From the NCBI GenBank assembly GCA_964642855.1, contig CAZXSK010000003.1, positions 1 through 64,000 on the forward strand: 64,000 bases of DNA. The letters are read 5' to 3'. The stretch is from CAZXSK01 sp964642855 (GTDB lineage Bacteria > Planctomycetota > Phycisphaerae > SM23-33). The translations under genes and the position numbers were made by a program. How positions within the stretch are numbered: the first letter of the stretch is position 1; each line of letters starts with the position of its first letter. Shown one piece after another: positions 8,437 through 15,808 of this stretch. The notes beneath the pieces are model-generated. The model did no database searches. It had not been told where the DNA came from and saw only the letters and a program-made list of their open reading frames with translations.

Positions 8437-8805
8437 ATGCTGTCCTGCCGAGACACAAACGTGGCTGACTCCCGAAAACTCATCGAAGCCCAGGCGAAGG
8501 TTCTTTCAGCGGTCGCCCATCCGCTGAGGCTTTCGATCGTCCATTACCTCGCCGAGGGAGAACGCTGCGTCTGCGACATCGCGGAGTATCTCCAGGCCGG
8601 GCGGCCTAACGTATCCAAGCACCTGGCCGTCATGGTCGAAGCAGGCGTGCTGGAGTCTCACAAGCAGGGCCTGCGGATGATCTATTCGCTCAAGACCCCC
8701 TGCCTGCTGAAGCTGCTTTCCTGCGTGACCGACGTCGTCCGCAGACAGGCCGAGGACAGCGCCGCACTGCTCGAGTCCCTCCAGGTCCAGCGAGATCCGA
8801 CATGA
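8437..8805 (+). CDS. arsR: ArsR/SmtB-family metalloid-responsive repressor
   Basis: This is a DNA-binding repressor of about 122 residues with a winged helix-turn-helix. Near residues 15-35 lies LSAVAHPLRLSIVHYLAEG, followed by the classic metal-box ERCVCDIAEYL, whose CVC motif binds As(III) or Sb(III) in ArsR. The recognition helix is GRPNVSKHLAVMVEAGVLE. It is the first gene of the arsenic-type operon and overlaps the permease gene by 4 bases (ATGA). By family precedent, arsenite binding releases it from the operator just upstream. The start is uncertain: TTG 8434, ATG 8437 or GTG 8461. Confidence 0.9.
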   Translation: MLSCRDTNVADSRKLIEAQAKVLSAVAHPLRLSIVHYLAEGERCVCDIAEYLQAGRPNVSKHLAVMVEAGVLESHKQGLRMIYSLKTPCLLKLLSCVTDVVRRQAEDSAALLESLQVQRDPT

Positions 8806-10181
8806 AGACGTGGAAGAAACTCGCCCTGATGGTCGCGGTCTTCCTCGGGTTGTACTTCCTGCCCGTCGGGTGGGAGCGTCTGTCGGGCGCCATCCACGAA
8901 TCGCTGGCGATGACCCGCGAATACGCCCGCGAGCATGTCCTGCTGTGCCTCGTCCCCGCGCTTTTCATCGCCGGGGGGATCGCTGCGTTTGTCAGCAAGG
9001 CATCGGTGATGAAGTACCTCGGCGCCAAAGCGCACCCCGTTCTCGCCTACGGCGTGGCGAGTGTGTCGGGCAGCATCCTCGCCGTGTGCAGCTGCACGGT
9101 GCTTCCCCTGTTTGCCGGCATCAGCCGGATGGGGGCGGGCATCGGCCCGGCGACGGCATTTCTGTACTCGGGCCCGGCGATCAACGTGCTGGCGATTATC
9201 CTTACCGCACGCGTGCTGGGGTGGCAGCTCGGGCTTGCCCGGGCGATCGGCGCGGTGGTCTTCGCGGTCGTCATCGGCGTGTGCATGCAACTGATCTTCC
9301 GCAAGGAGGAGCGTCAGAAAGCTGCCGCCCAGATGCAACTGCCCGAAGAAGACACCGACAAGCCCCTGTGGAAGCAGGGCCTGTTCTTCGCCACCATGGT
9401 GGGTATCCTGATCTTCGCCAACTGGGCGCGCAGCGGCGACCCGAAGGCGGTACTGCTCTGCTGCCCCGGGGGGTTGAGCCAGTACGAAGCCGCAGTCGTT
9501 GACCAAGGCGAGCAGACCGTCACGATCCGCGATGCAGCCGGGACGCGCGAGGTAGCGCGCGACCTTCTCGTCGAGGTCGAGGCGCCCGCATCCGACGCGT
9601 TCTGGCAGTCGGTCTACCACGCGAAATGGCTGGTGACGGCCGTGCTGGTGCTGGCGTTGGGGGTGATCCTTGCGCGGTGGTTCTCTCGGGGCGAAATCCG
9701 CGACTGGTTGGAGCAGACCTGGGAGTTCGCCCAGCAGATCCTCCCGCTGCTGTTGATCGGGGTGCTGCTGGCGGGGCTGCTGCTTGGAAGGCCCGGCGAG
9801 CAGGGGCTGATTCCGTCGCGGTTCATCGAGATGCTTCTGGGCTCGTCACCGGCTGCGTTGCTGGAGACGACCGGGCTGGCGGGAAGCGTCTGGCAGGGAC
9901 CCATCCGGGCAGCCTGGCCGGTGTGGACCTGTCTGTTCGCCTCGGTGGCCGGGGCGCTGATGTACTTCGCCACGCTGACGGAAATCCCGATCCTCCAGGG
10001 GCTGATGGGTGCGGGCATGGCCAAGGGACCCGCCCTGTCACTGCTGCTGGCCGGCCCGGCGCTGTCGCTGCCGAACATGCTCGTCATCCGCGGCGTGCTG
10101 GGAACCCGCAAGACACTCGTGTATGTTCTGCTGGTGGTCATCATGGCCACGCTGAGCGGGCTTCTGTATTCGATGATCTAG
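8802..10181 (+). CDS. ArsP/DUF318-family permease
   Basis: This is an inner-membrane permease of 459 residues (PF03773, ArsP_1 type). It has two homologous halves of about four helices each. Half one carries CSCTVLPLFAGISRMGAG and FLYSGPAINVLAI; half two carries GALMYFATLTEIPILQGL and LLAGPALSLPNM. A soluble insert of about 60 residues between the halves contains a CC pair (AVLLCCPGG). ArsP proteins export trivalent organoarsenicals, while other family members serve arsenite, copper or unknown cargo. Position directly behind arsR with a 4-base overlap, and the arsC downstream, favours an arsenical substrate. The exact cargo cannot be read from sequence. Confidence 0.85.
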   Translation: MKTWKKLALMVAVFLGLYFLPVGWERLSGAIHESLAMTREYAREHVLLCLVPALFIAGGIAAFVSKASVMKYLGAKAHPVLAYGVASVSGSILAVCSCTVLPLFAGISRMGAGIGPATAFLYSGPAINVLAIILTARVLGWQLGLARAIGAVVFAVVIGVCMQLIFRKEERQKAAAQMQLPEEDTDKPLWKQGLFFATMVGILIFANWARSGDPKAVLLCCPGGLSQYEAAVVDQGEQTVTIRDAAGTREVARDLLVEVEAPASDAFWQSVYHAKWLVTAVLVLALGVILARWFSRGEIRDWLEQTWEFAQQILPLLLIGVLLAGLLLGRPGEQGLIPSRFIEMLLGSSPAALLETTGLAGSVWQGPIRAAWPVWTCLFASVAGALMYFATLTEIPILQGLMGAGMAKGPALSLLLAGPALSLPNMLVIRGVLGTRKTLVYVLLVVIMATLSGLLYSMI

Positions 10182-10195
10182 CCCAGGAGACACCG

Positions 10196-10708
10196 ATGGC
10201 GCGCGACAACCTGAACATTCAGCCGATCGGCGTGATCCGCTCGGGCTGGTCCGAGCCGGCGGGCACGCCCATTCAGCCGCGATTCGCCGAGGGCGCCCGG
10301 GCGACCGTGGAGGTCCGTCCCGAGCTGGCCGACGGGCTGAAGGACCTCGACGGGTTCGACCGCATCTGGCTGCTGTACTGGCTGGACCGCGCTCCAGGGA
10401 CGAAGCTCCGCGTCACGCCCTTCATGGACGACACGGAGCGAGGGCTGTTTGCCACTCGCGCCCCGTGCAGGCCGAATCCCATCGGCATGTCGTGCGTGAA
10501 GCTGATCTCGGTAGACGGGCCCGTGCTGACGATCGACCAGTGCGACATCCTGGACGGCACGCCGCTGCTGGATATCAAGCCGTACTCGCCGAAGTTCGAC
10601 GCCTACCCCGAGGCGGCCTGTGGCTGGATGCCCGCCGCCGAACAGGATGCAATTCGAACGAAAGCAGACGAGCGGTTTGCCGGCGGCCAGCCGAAAGACG
10701 GAGACTGA
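10196..10708 (+). CDS. trmO: TrmO-like tRNA m6t6A37 methyltransferase (TsaA/UPF0066 family)
   Basis: This is a 170-residue enzyme of the TsaA/TrmO beta-barrel family. TrmO uses S-adenosylmethionine to methylate N6 of threonylcarbamoyl-adenosine at tRNA position 37. Visible signatures are IQPIGVIRSGWSEP at the N-terminus, LDGFDRIWLLYWLDRA, the FATRAPCRPNPIGMS loop that forms the SAM site, and DGTPLLDIKPY. It lacks the C-terminal extension of E. coli TrmO. The gene lies in the arsenic operon, 14 bases after the permease gene. TsaA-like genes recur in arsenic operons, so it may have a resistance-related methyltransferase role rather than, or besides, tRNA modification; that is inference. Confidence 0.85.
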   Translation: MARDNLNIQPIGVIRSGWSEPAGTPIQPRFAEGARATVEVRPELADGLKDLDGFDRIWLLYWLDRAPGTKLRVTPFMDDTERGLFATRAPCRPNPIGMSCVKLISVDGPVLTIDQCDILDGTPLLDIKPYSPKFDAYPEAACGWMPAAEQDAIRTKADERFAGGQPKDGD

Positions 10709-10769
10709 GCGAGACGCCGGATCTCGCTTCACGAAATCACGTGCATGACAACTCGAGAGGAGTCAACCA

Positions 10770-11150
10770 GTGAGTGATTGCTGCTGTGGAAATGCGAATG
10801 GCCAGCGAACGGTTCTGTTGTATGCGTGCTCGGGCGGGGCAAACGTAGCCGAGGCTGCCGACCAGGCCTGCCGGGCGGTGATGTACGACGGATGCGGCAC
10901 GATGTTCTGCCTGGCCGGGCTCGGCGCGGAGATCCAGGGCATGGTGCAGACGGCCAAGGACGCCGACCTGAACGTGATCGTAGACGGCTGCGATCTGGAT
11001 TGTGCCAAGAAGATCTTCGACAAACTGGGTCTGAGCAACTATACCCAGATCAAGGTAACGGACCTTGGGATCGAGAAAGTCAAGGGCGTCGCGGCGACGC
11101 CCGAGCAGATCGCCACGGTCAAGGAGCAGTTGAGCAAGGCCCTGGCATAG
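10770..11150 (+). CDS. DGC-domain putative zinc-binding protein
   Basis: The protein has 126 residues. The GTG start at 10770 follows GAGAGGAG. It opens with a MSDCCCGNANG cluster of three Cys, then LYACSGGANVAEAADQACRA, CGTMFCLAGLG and the VDGCDLDCAKKIF motif that names the DGC family (PF08859). The conserved cysteines are expected to hold zinc or another soft metal ion. Its place between trmO and a mini-thioredoxin in an arsenic-type operon suggests it buffers or hands over metalloid or thiol groups. No biochemical role is established for the family. Confidence 0.8.
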   Translation: MSDCCCGNANGQRTVLLYACSGGANVAEAADQACRAVMYDGCGTMFCLAGLGAEIQGMVQTAKDADLNVIVDGCDLDCAKKIFDKLGLSNYTQIKVTDLGIEKVKGVAATPEQIATVKEQLSKALA

Positions 11151-11170
11151 GGCCAAGGACACTGGAGAGT

Positions 11171-11404
11171 ATGAAGAAGTTGCAGGTATTGGGCACGGGT
11201 TGCCCGCGCTGTGAGAAGCTGGCCGAGCAGGCGGAACTTGCCGCCTCCGAACTCGGCATGGAGTACGAGCTGGAGAAGGTCACCGACACGGACCAGATCA
11301 GCCAGATGGGCGTGATGATCACCCCCGCCCTGGCGGTCGACGGCAAGGTCGTCGTGGTGGGCAAGGTCCCGCCCCTGGACGATCTCAAAAGCCTGATCTC
11401 CTGA
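11171..11404 (+). CDS. Small thioredoxin-family (redox-active disulfide) protein
   Basis: This is a 77-residue thioredoxin-like protein of the Thioredoxin_3 type, starting MKKLQVLGTGCPRCEKLAEQ. The active site is CPRC at residues 11-14, and the cis-proline loop is GVMITPALAVDGKV. Such mini-thioredoxins are commonly encoded beside ArsP-type permeases and act as dithiol reductants or metallochaperones in the cytoplasm. Here it could reduce the downstream arsenate reductase or pass As(III) to the permease; both are inference. Confidence 0.85.
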   Translation: MKKLQVLGTGCPRCEKLAEQAELAASELGMEYELEKVTDTDQISQMGVMITPALAVDGKVVVVGKVPPLDDLKSLIS

Positions 11405-11458
11405 CCCTCGCACGTTCCCACACGCGCCGGTAGCGCCCGGACAGAAGGGCCGGCCGCT

Positions 11459-12166
11459 ATGAGTAACATCAATCGCTACCTGGCCGAAATGGTGGGGACT
11501 TTCTGCCTGGTCTTCGCCGGCTGCGGGGCAATCGTCATTGACAGCCTCAGCGGCGGCGCGATTGGCCATCTGGGCGTGGCGCTGACCTTCGGCCTGATCG
11601 TCACCGCGATGATCTACGCAGTGGGCAACGTCAGCGGCGCGCATCTGAACCCCGCGGTAACGACAGGCTTCTGTCTGGCACGGCGTCTCTCTTTCCGCGA
11701 CGGAGCGCTGTACGTCTGCGCCCAACTTGCGGGGGCACTCCTGGCAGCCGGGCTGCTGCGACTGATGTTCCTGGATGCGCCGACCCTCGGCCAGACGCTC
11801 CCTGCCTCGTGGGCGACGCCCGTCCAAGCGGTGGTGATCGAGGCGGTGCTGACATTCATCCTCATGTTCGTGATTCTCAACGTCTCCACCGGACACATGG
11901 AGAAAGGGATCATGGCCGGGGTGGCCGTCGGGGGCGTCATCGCCCTGGAAGCCACGTTCGGCGGGCCGGTCAGCGGGGCGTCGATGAACCCCGCCCGTTC
12001 GCTGGCGCCGGCAATCGTGGGCGGCTCGCTGAAGCTTCAATGGATATACATTGTCGGGCCGATCGTCGGAGCTGCCCTGGCGGTTCCGCTCTGCCCGATC
12101 CTGCAGGGCCCCGCCTGCTGCGACCTCAAGAATTCACCAACCCGGAAAGAGAATGATGAACGGTAA
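11459..12166 (+). CDS. Aquaporin (MIP family), likely arsenite/water channel
   Basis: This is an inner-membrane channel of 235 residues with six predicted helices and two half-helix signatures: GAHLNPAVT (first NPA) and GASMNPARS (second NPA). The N-terminal AEMVGTFCLVFAGCG is the standard MIP entry helix. In Sinorhizobium, AqpS in an ars operon lets arsenite leave by diffusion after ArsC reduces arsenate, and the gene order here (channel directly before arsC, 14-base overlap) matches that logic. The C-terminal tail is short, with a CC pair. The substrate is inferred from the neighbours. Confidence 0.88.
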   Translation: MSNINRYLAEMVGTFCLVFAGCGAIVIDSLSGGAIGHLGVALTFGLIVTAMIYAVGNVSGAHLNPAVTTGFCLARRLSFRDGALYVCAQLAGALLAAGLLRLMFLDAPTLGQTLPASWATPVQAVVIEAVLTFILMFVILNVSTGHMEKGIMAGVAVGGVIALEATFGGPVSGASMNPARSLAPAIVGGSLKLQWIYIVGPIVGAALAVPLCPILQGPACCDLKNSPTRKENDER

Positions 12167-12593
12167 GACGCGTATCCTGTTTCTGTGTACGGGCAACTCC
12201 TGTCGAAGCCAGATGGCCGAAGGCTGGGCCCGTGCCCTCAAAGCCGACGAAGTCGAGGCCTATTCAGCCGGCATCGAAACCCATGGCCTGAACCCAAATG
12301 CCGTCAAGGTCATGGCCGAGGCGGGCGTAGACATTTCCGATCAGAAATCCCAACACGTGAATGAATTGGCGGATGTCGAACTCGATTGCGTGGTGACCGT
12401 CTGCAGCCACGCCCACGAAAGCTGCCCCGTCTTTCCGGGCGAAACCAGGGTGGTGCACGTAGGATTTGAAGACCCACCCAAGCTCGCGCAGAACGCCGCG
12501 ACGGAGGAAGAAGCCCTGGAGCACTACCGCCGCGTTCGCGACGAGATTCGCCGATTCGTGGAGACGCTGCCCGGATCTGTTCTCAATAGCTAG
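12153..12593 (+). CDS. arsC: Arsenate reductase, low-molecular-weight phosphatase type
   Basis: This is a cytosolic enzyme of 146 residues that reduces arsenate to arsenite. The P-loop LCTGNSCRSQMAEGWA carries the catalytic Cys of the CX5R motif. Downstream are VVTVCSHAHESCPVFPG, with the redox Cys pair typical of thioredoxin-coupled ArsC (Bacillus/Staphylococcus class), and VGFEDPPKLAQNA with the general-acid Asp. The mini-thioredoxin encoded upstream is a plausible reductant. Its start lies inside the end of the aquaporin gene. No ArsB or Acr3 pump follows. Confidence 0.93.
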   Translation: MMNGKTRILFLCTGNSCRSQMAEGWARALKADEVEAYSAGIETHGLNPNAVKVMAEAGVDISDQKSQHVNELADVELDCVVTVCSHAHESCPVFPGETRVVHVGFEDPPKLAQNAATEEEALEHYRRVRDEIRRFVETLPGSVLNS

Positions 12594-12639
12594 CTCCCCA
12601 CGAAACCCCCGATGTGCGGGAATACAATTCTCCGATCGC

Positions 12640-12658
12640 AGGCCTGCTTGGCAGGCCT
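12640..12658 (+). promoter_or_regulatory. Hairpin in the leader of the superoxide dismutase gene
   Basis: AGGCCTGC (12640-12647) and GCAGGCCT (12651-12658) form a perfect 8-bp stem with a TTG loop, 26 bases before the dismutase ATG. A TACAAT (12623-12628) just upstream could be its -10 box, which would put the hairpin at the very 5' end of the mRNA. It could stabilise the mRNA or serve as an operator. Confidence 0.4.
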
Positions 12659-12683
12659 CTGGAAGCGCGAAAGGAGAATCCGC

Positions 12684-13430
12684 ATGTCCGCACCTGTCAA
12701 CCGACGTGATGTCCTGAAATATGCCGGAGCCACAGCCGCACTGGCGATGGCCGGCTCGGCCTTGGGCAAAGAGCACCTCACCAAAGGCAAGAAGGCCTCG
12801 CACTCCCCTGCCATGGCTGGAGCGTTCAGCAAGGGCAAGTACAAGCTGCCCAAGCTGCCCTACGCTTACGATGCGCTGGAACCGATCCATGAAGAACGTA
12901 CCTTGCGCATCCACCACGACCGGCACCACGCCGGATACGTCAACGGGCTCAACGCCACGCTCGATGCCCTCGCCGGGGCACGCAAAGAAGGCGACATGAA
13001 GCAGATCAAAGCCCTGTCCCGCAACCTGGCGTTCCACGGAAGCGGACACGTGCTTCACACCCTCTACTGGAACTCCATGACCCCTGGCGGTTCGGATATG
13101 CCCGACCCGCTCGCAGCGGCCCTGAAGAAAAGCTTCGGATCGGCGGAAGCGGGCAAGAGTCAGTTCGCCGCAGCGACCAAGTCCGTCGAGGCCAGCGGCT
13201 GGGGTATTCTGGCCTATGAGCCTCTCTCGGGCGACCTGGTCGTGCTGCAGGCGGAGAAGCACCAGGACCTGGCCATCTGGGGTGTCGCGCCGCTGCTGGT
13301 CTGCGACGTCTGGGAGCATGCGTACTACCTGCAGTATGCCAACAAGCGCGGTGACTGGGTCGACGGGTTCATGAAGCTCGCCAACTGGGATTTCGCCGGC
13401 CAGATGCTTGCCGCCGCCCAACACGCCTGA
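12684..13430 (+). CDS. Tat-exported Fe/Mn superoxide dismutase
   Basis: This is a 248-residue enzyme converting superoxide to peroxide and oxygen. A Tat signal (NRRDVLKYAG, hydrophobic stretch to about residue 28) predicts folded export to the periplasm, followed by a Lys-rich linker. Metal-site motifs are RIHHDRHHAGYVNGL (first His), GHVLHTLYWNSM (second His) and DVWEHAYYLQY (Asp and third His). A Gln in KHQDLAIWG matches the Mn-type outer-sphere residue, so a Mn or cambialistic enzyme is more likely than a strict Fe one. The ATG at 12684 follows AAAGGAGAATCCGC. The gene follows arsC by 90 bases but has its own leader. Confidence 0.9.
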   Translation: MSAPVNRRDVLKYAGATAALAMAGSALGKEHLTKGKKASHSPAMAGAFSKGKYKLPKLPYAYDALEPIHEERTLRIHHDRHHAGYVNGLNATLDALAGARKEGDMKQIKALSRNLAFHGSGHVLHTLYWNSMTPGGSDMPDPLAAALKKSFGSAEAGKSQFAAATKSVEASGWGILAYEPLSGDLVVLQAEKHQDLAIWGVAPLLVCDVWEHAYYLQYANKRGDWVDGFMKLANWDFAGQMLAAAQHA

Positions 13431-13538
13431 GACACTGTTCACCCGACGTGGCGTAGCGTCGCGGTTGACCGGACTTCGGGCGACCGCAGCACCGAAGGCG
13501 GCACCTGCCCTGCCCGGATCCACACCATGGAGGCGTGA

Positions 13539-13805
13539 ATGGTCATCACGGTGGAGAAGCCAGGACGCGAGCGCCTGGAAGAGCTCGGCGTGTTCGACTG
13601 GGATATCTGGACCTGCGAGCCCAGCGAGTTCGACTGGCATTACGATCAGCGAGAGGTCTGCTACCTACTGGAAGGCAAGGTCACCGTCGAGGCGGAGGAT
13701 GAGGGGATCCAGTTTGGGCAAGGCGACCTGGTGATCTTCCCGGCCGGACTGGACTGCCGCTGGATTGTTCACGAAGCGGTACGGAAACATTACCGGTTCG
13801 GCTAG
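13539..13805 (+). CDS. Small cupin-domain protein (Cupin_3/EutQ-like)
   Basis: This is an 88-residue single cupin domain. Motif one is a loose DQREVCYLLEGKVTVEAED; motif two is FGQGDLVIFPAGLDCRWIVHEAVRKHYRF. Proteins of this size in the DUF861 family share GDLVIFPAGLDCRW-like sequence. The usual metal-binding His positions of motif one are partly replaced, so it may be a sugar- or ligand-binding cupin rather than an enzyme. A GGAGGCGTGA ribosome site precedes the ATG at 13539. Function unknown. Confidence 0.82.
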   Translation: MVITVEKPGRERLEELGVFDWDIWTCEPSEFDWHYDQREVCYLLEGKVTVEAEDEGIQFGQGDLVIFPAGLDCRWIVHEAVRKHYRFG

Positions 13806-13848
13806 GTTGGATTCTCTGCTGAAGATGGAGGCATCGTTGGGGACCTCC

Positions 13849-13877
13849 TTGACACCACACTCCTCGGGAGATACCAA
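13849..13877 (+). promoter_or_regulatory. Candidate promoter for the SDR-folB pair
   Basis: TTGACA (13849-13854) is followed after 17 bases by TACCAA (13872-13877), a poor -10. The ATG of the reductase gene is 40 bases further on. The -35 is a perfect match; the -10 is weak. Confidence 0.4.
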
Positions 13878-13916
13878 CAGTCACAGGCTGCAAGACTTCA
13901 GCACACGGGAAGAACC

Positions 13917-14630
13917 ATGGGCAAAGCGGCGTTGGTGACGGGAGGCGCGGTGCGGATCGGGCGGCGGATCGCCCTTGCACTGGCCGAGGACGGCTACGAT
14001 ATCGCACTGCACTACAATCGCTCCGAAGACCAGGCCATTGAAACGTGCGAGCAGGTCCGGGGCATGGGGGTCGACTGTCGGCTGTTCTCGTGCGATTTCC
14101 TTGCGGTCGAAGAGATCGAGACACTGATTCCTTCGGTCGTCGCCGCGATGCCGGATCTGGAGGTCCTCGTCAACAGCGCCGCGATCTTCCTGAAGGCGCC
14201 CCTGGCCGAGACCACTTGCGAACTGCTCGACAAACACATGACCATCAACTTCACTGCGCCTCTCCTGCTGACCCGCGACTTCGCCCGCGAGGTGGGAACA
14301 GGGTGCGTGATCAACGTGGTCGACACGCGCATCACGTCCGACCGCGGAACCTACTTCGCCTATTCGCTGTCCAAGAAGGCCTTGGGCGAGCTGACCCGCA
14401 TGGCCGGCCGCGAACTCGGGCCGGATGTCCGAGTGAACGGAATCTGCCCCGGAGCGGTCCTGCCTCCCCCGGGCGAGGGCGAGGAGTATCTCACTCGGCT
14501 GGAGAAGAACCTGCCCACCCGAAAGCATCCGGACCTCGACGAACTGGTCGATGCCGTGCGCATGCTGGTATCCAACCAGGCTGTCACCGGTCAGCTTATC
14601 TTCGTCGACAGCGGAGAACACCTCCTCTAG
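13917..14630 (+). CDS. SDR-family reductase, pteridine-reductase (FolM-like)
   Basis: This is a 237-residue Rossmann-fold short-chain dehydrogenase. It carries the TGGAVRIGRRIA dinucleotide loop, a LHYNRS segment after strand 2 typical of NADPH binding, LVNSAAIF, and the catalytic YSLSKKAL (YxxxK) with a Ser/Thr on the preceding DTRITSD strand. FolM/PTR1 pteridine reductases use the same GGAxRIGRxIA pattern. folB follows 9 bases downstream, with the folB ribosome site overlapping this stop codon. Together these favour reduction of dihydromonapterin or dihydrofolate. Other SDR substrates are possible. Confidence 0.75.
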   Translation: MGKAALVTGGAVRIGRRIALALAEDGYDIALHYNRSEDQAIETCEQVRGMGVDCRLFSCDFLAVEEIETLIPSVVAAMPDLEVLVNSAAIFLKAPLAETTCELLDKHMTINFTAPLLLTRDFAREVGTGCVINVVDTRITSDRGTYFAYSLSKKALGELTRMAGRELGPDVRVNGICPGAVLPPPGEGEEYLTRLEKNLPTRKHPDLDELVDAVRMLVSNQAVTGQLIFVDSGEHLL

Positions 14631-14639
14631 GAGCCTGTC

Positions 14640-14990
14640 ATGATCGTTACTGTACGGAATCTTCGCATCACGTGCGTGGTCGGCGTTCGCCCGGACGAAC
14701 GGGCCGGACCCCAGCCTGTCGTGCTCAACATCGAATTCGACTACGATGCCCAACGAGCAGCAGCCACCGACAACGTCGAAGACGCCCTGGATTACCAGCA
14801 TATCGTCAACATGGTGGCTACGGACGTCGAGAAGACGCGCTTCCACCTGCTGGAGAAACTCGCCGACTACGTGCTGGAGCGACTGATGAGTGACAGCCGG
14901 GTGCGCAAGGCGACCGTCACCATCGACAAGCCCCAGGCGATGGAACGGGCTGAAAGCGTCGCCGTGACCGCCACCTCCCAACGTCACTGA
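14640..14990 (+). CDS. folB: Dihydroneopterin aldolase
   Basis: This is a 116-residue enzyme of folate synthesis that cleaves 7,8-dihydroneopterin to 6-hydroxymethyl-dihydropterin and glycolaldehyde. Family features present are VVGVRPDERAGPQPV with the substrate-binding Glu, DALDYQHIVNMV, HLLEKLADYV with the second Glu, and TIDKPQAMERAESV with the catalytic Lys. Length is normal for the tunnel-fold octamer. An AGGAGCCTGTC site lies over the upstream stop codon, indicating translational coupling with the SDR gene. Confidence 0.9.
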   Translation: MIVTVRNLRITCVVGVRPDERAGPQPVVLNIEFDYDAQRAAATDNVEDALDYQHIVNMVATDVEKTRFHLLEKLADYVLERLMSDSRVRKATVTIDKPQAMERAESVAVTATSQRH

Positions 14991-15014
14991 CCTGCGGGAA
15001 GGAAACGTGAGAAC

Positions 15015-15791
15015 GTGAGGGTACTGGCCGTCCAGATGCCGATCGCCTGGGAGCGCAAGGCCGACAACTTCGAGCAGGCGCGGGCGATGGTCCTTGCCAG
15101 CCATCCGCCGGAGGGGTCGCTGATCGTCCTGCCCGAGATGTTCGCCACGGGCTTCACCATGAACGTCCGGAAACTGGCCGAACCACACGACGGCCCGACC
15201 GAAGCATTCCTCTGCGAACTCGCCCGCGAGACCTCCTGCACGATCCTCGCAGGCCGGATCGGACAGGGAGAAAACGGCAAGGGAGTGAACCTGGCTGTCG
15301 CGGTCGGCCGGGACGGCAGTTGCCTCGCCCGCTATGCCAAGCTGCACCCGTTCACGTTCTCCGGCGAAGCGGACCACTATCAGCCCGGCAACGAGATCGT
15401 CACGTTTGACTGCAACGGGCTTACGATCGCTCCGCTGATCTGCTACGACCTGCGCTTCCCGGAAGTCTTCCGGGCAGCCACGGTTCAAGAAGCGATCGTC
15501 CTCGTGGTGATCGCCAACTGGCCGGCCAGTCGGCTGCATCACTGGTCGGCGCTGCTGAGGGCACGAGCCATCGAGAACCAGGCTTTCGTCGTCGGGGTCA
15601 ACCGCGTCGGCAGCGACCCCAATGTCGACTACGCGGGGGGATCGATGATCCTGGACCCCGCAGGGGACACTCTCGCCAAGGCCGACGATAGGCCGCAGGT
15701 ACTGACCGCCGAGATCAACCCGGAGACCGCACAGAGGCTGCGCAGCGAGTTTCCTGTTCTTCCCGACATCCGGCCGGACCTGCTCGCCTGA
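15015..15791 (+). CDS. Nitrilase-family omega-amidase (YafV/Nit2-like)
   Basis: This is a 258-residue cytosolic carbon-nitrogen hydrolase. The catalytic triad is visible as Glu in VLPEMFATGF (near residue 41), Lys in AKLHPFTFSGE and Cys in LICYDLRFPEVFR. The KLHPF and CYDLRFPE forms are those of omega-amidases (YafV/Nit2), which deaminate 2-oxoglutaramate or 2-oxosuccinamate, for example in methionine salvage. It starts with GTG at 15015, 24 bases after folB. Nitrilase subfamilies are hard to separate, so the substrate is a best guess. Confidence 0.85.
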   Translation: MRVLAVQMPIAWERKADNFEQARAMVLASHPPEGSLIVLPEMFATGFTMNVRKLAEPHDGPTEAFLCELARETSCTILAGRIGQGENGKGVNLAVAVGRDGSCLARYAKLHPFTFSGEADHYQPGNEIVTFDCNGLTIAPLICYDLRFPEVFRAATVQEAIVLVVIANWPASRLHHWSALLRARAIENQAFVVGVNRVGSDPNVDYAGGSMILDPAGDTLAKADDRPQVLTAEINPETAQRLRSEFPVLPDIRPDLLA

Positions 15792-15808
15792 TCGTCACAC
15801 CCCCGCGA

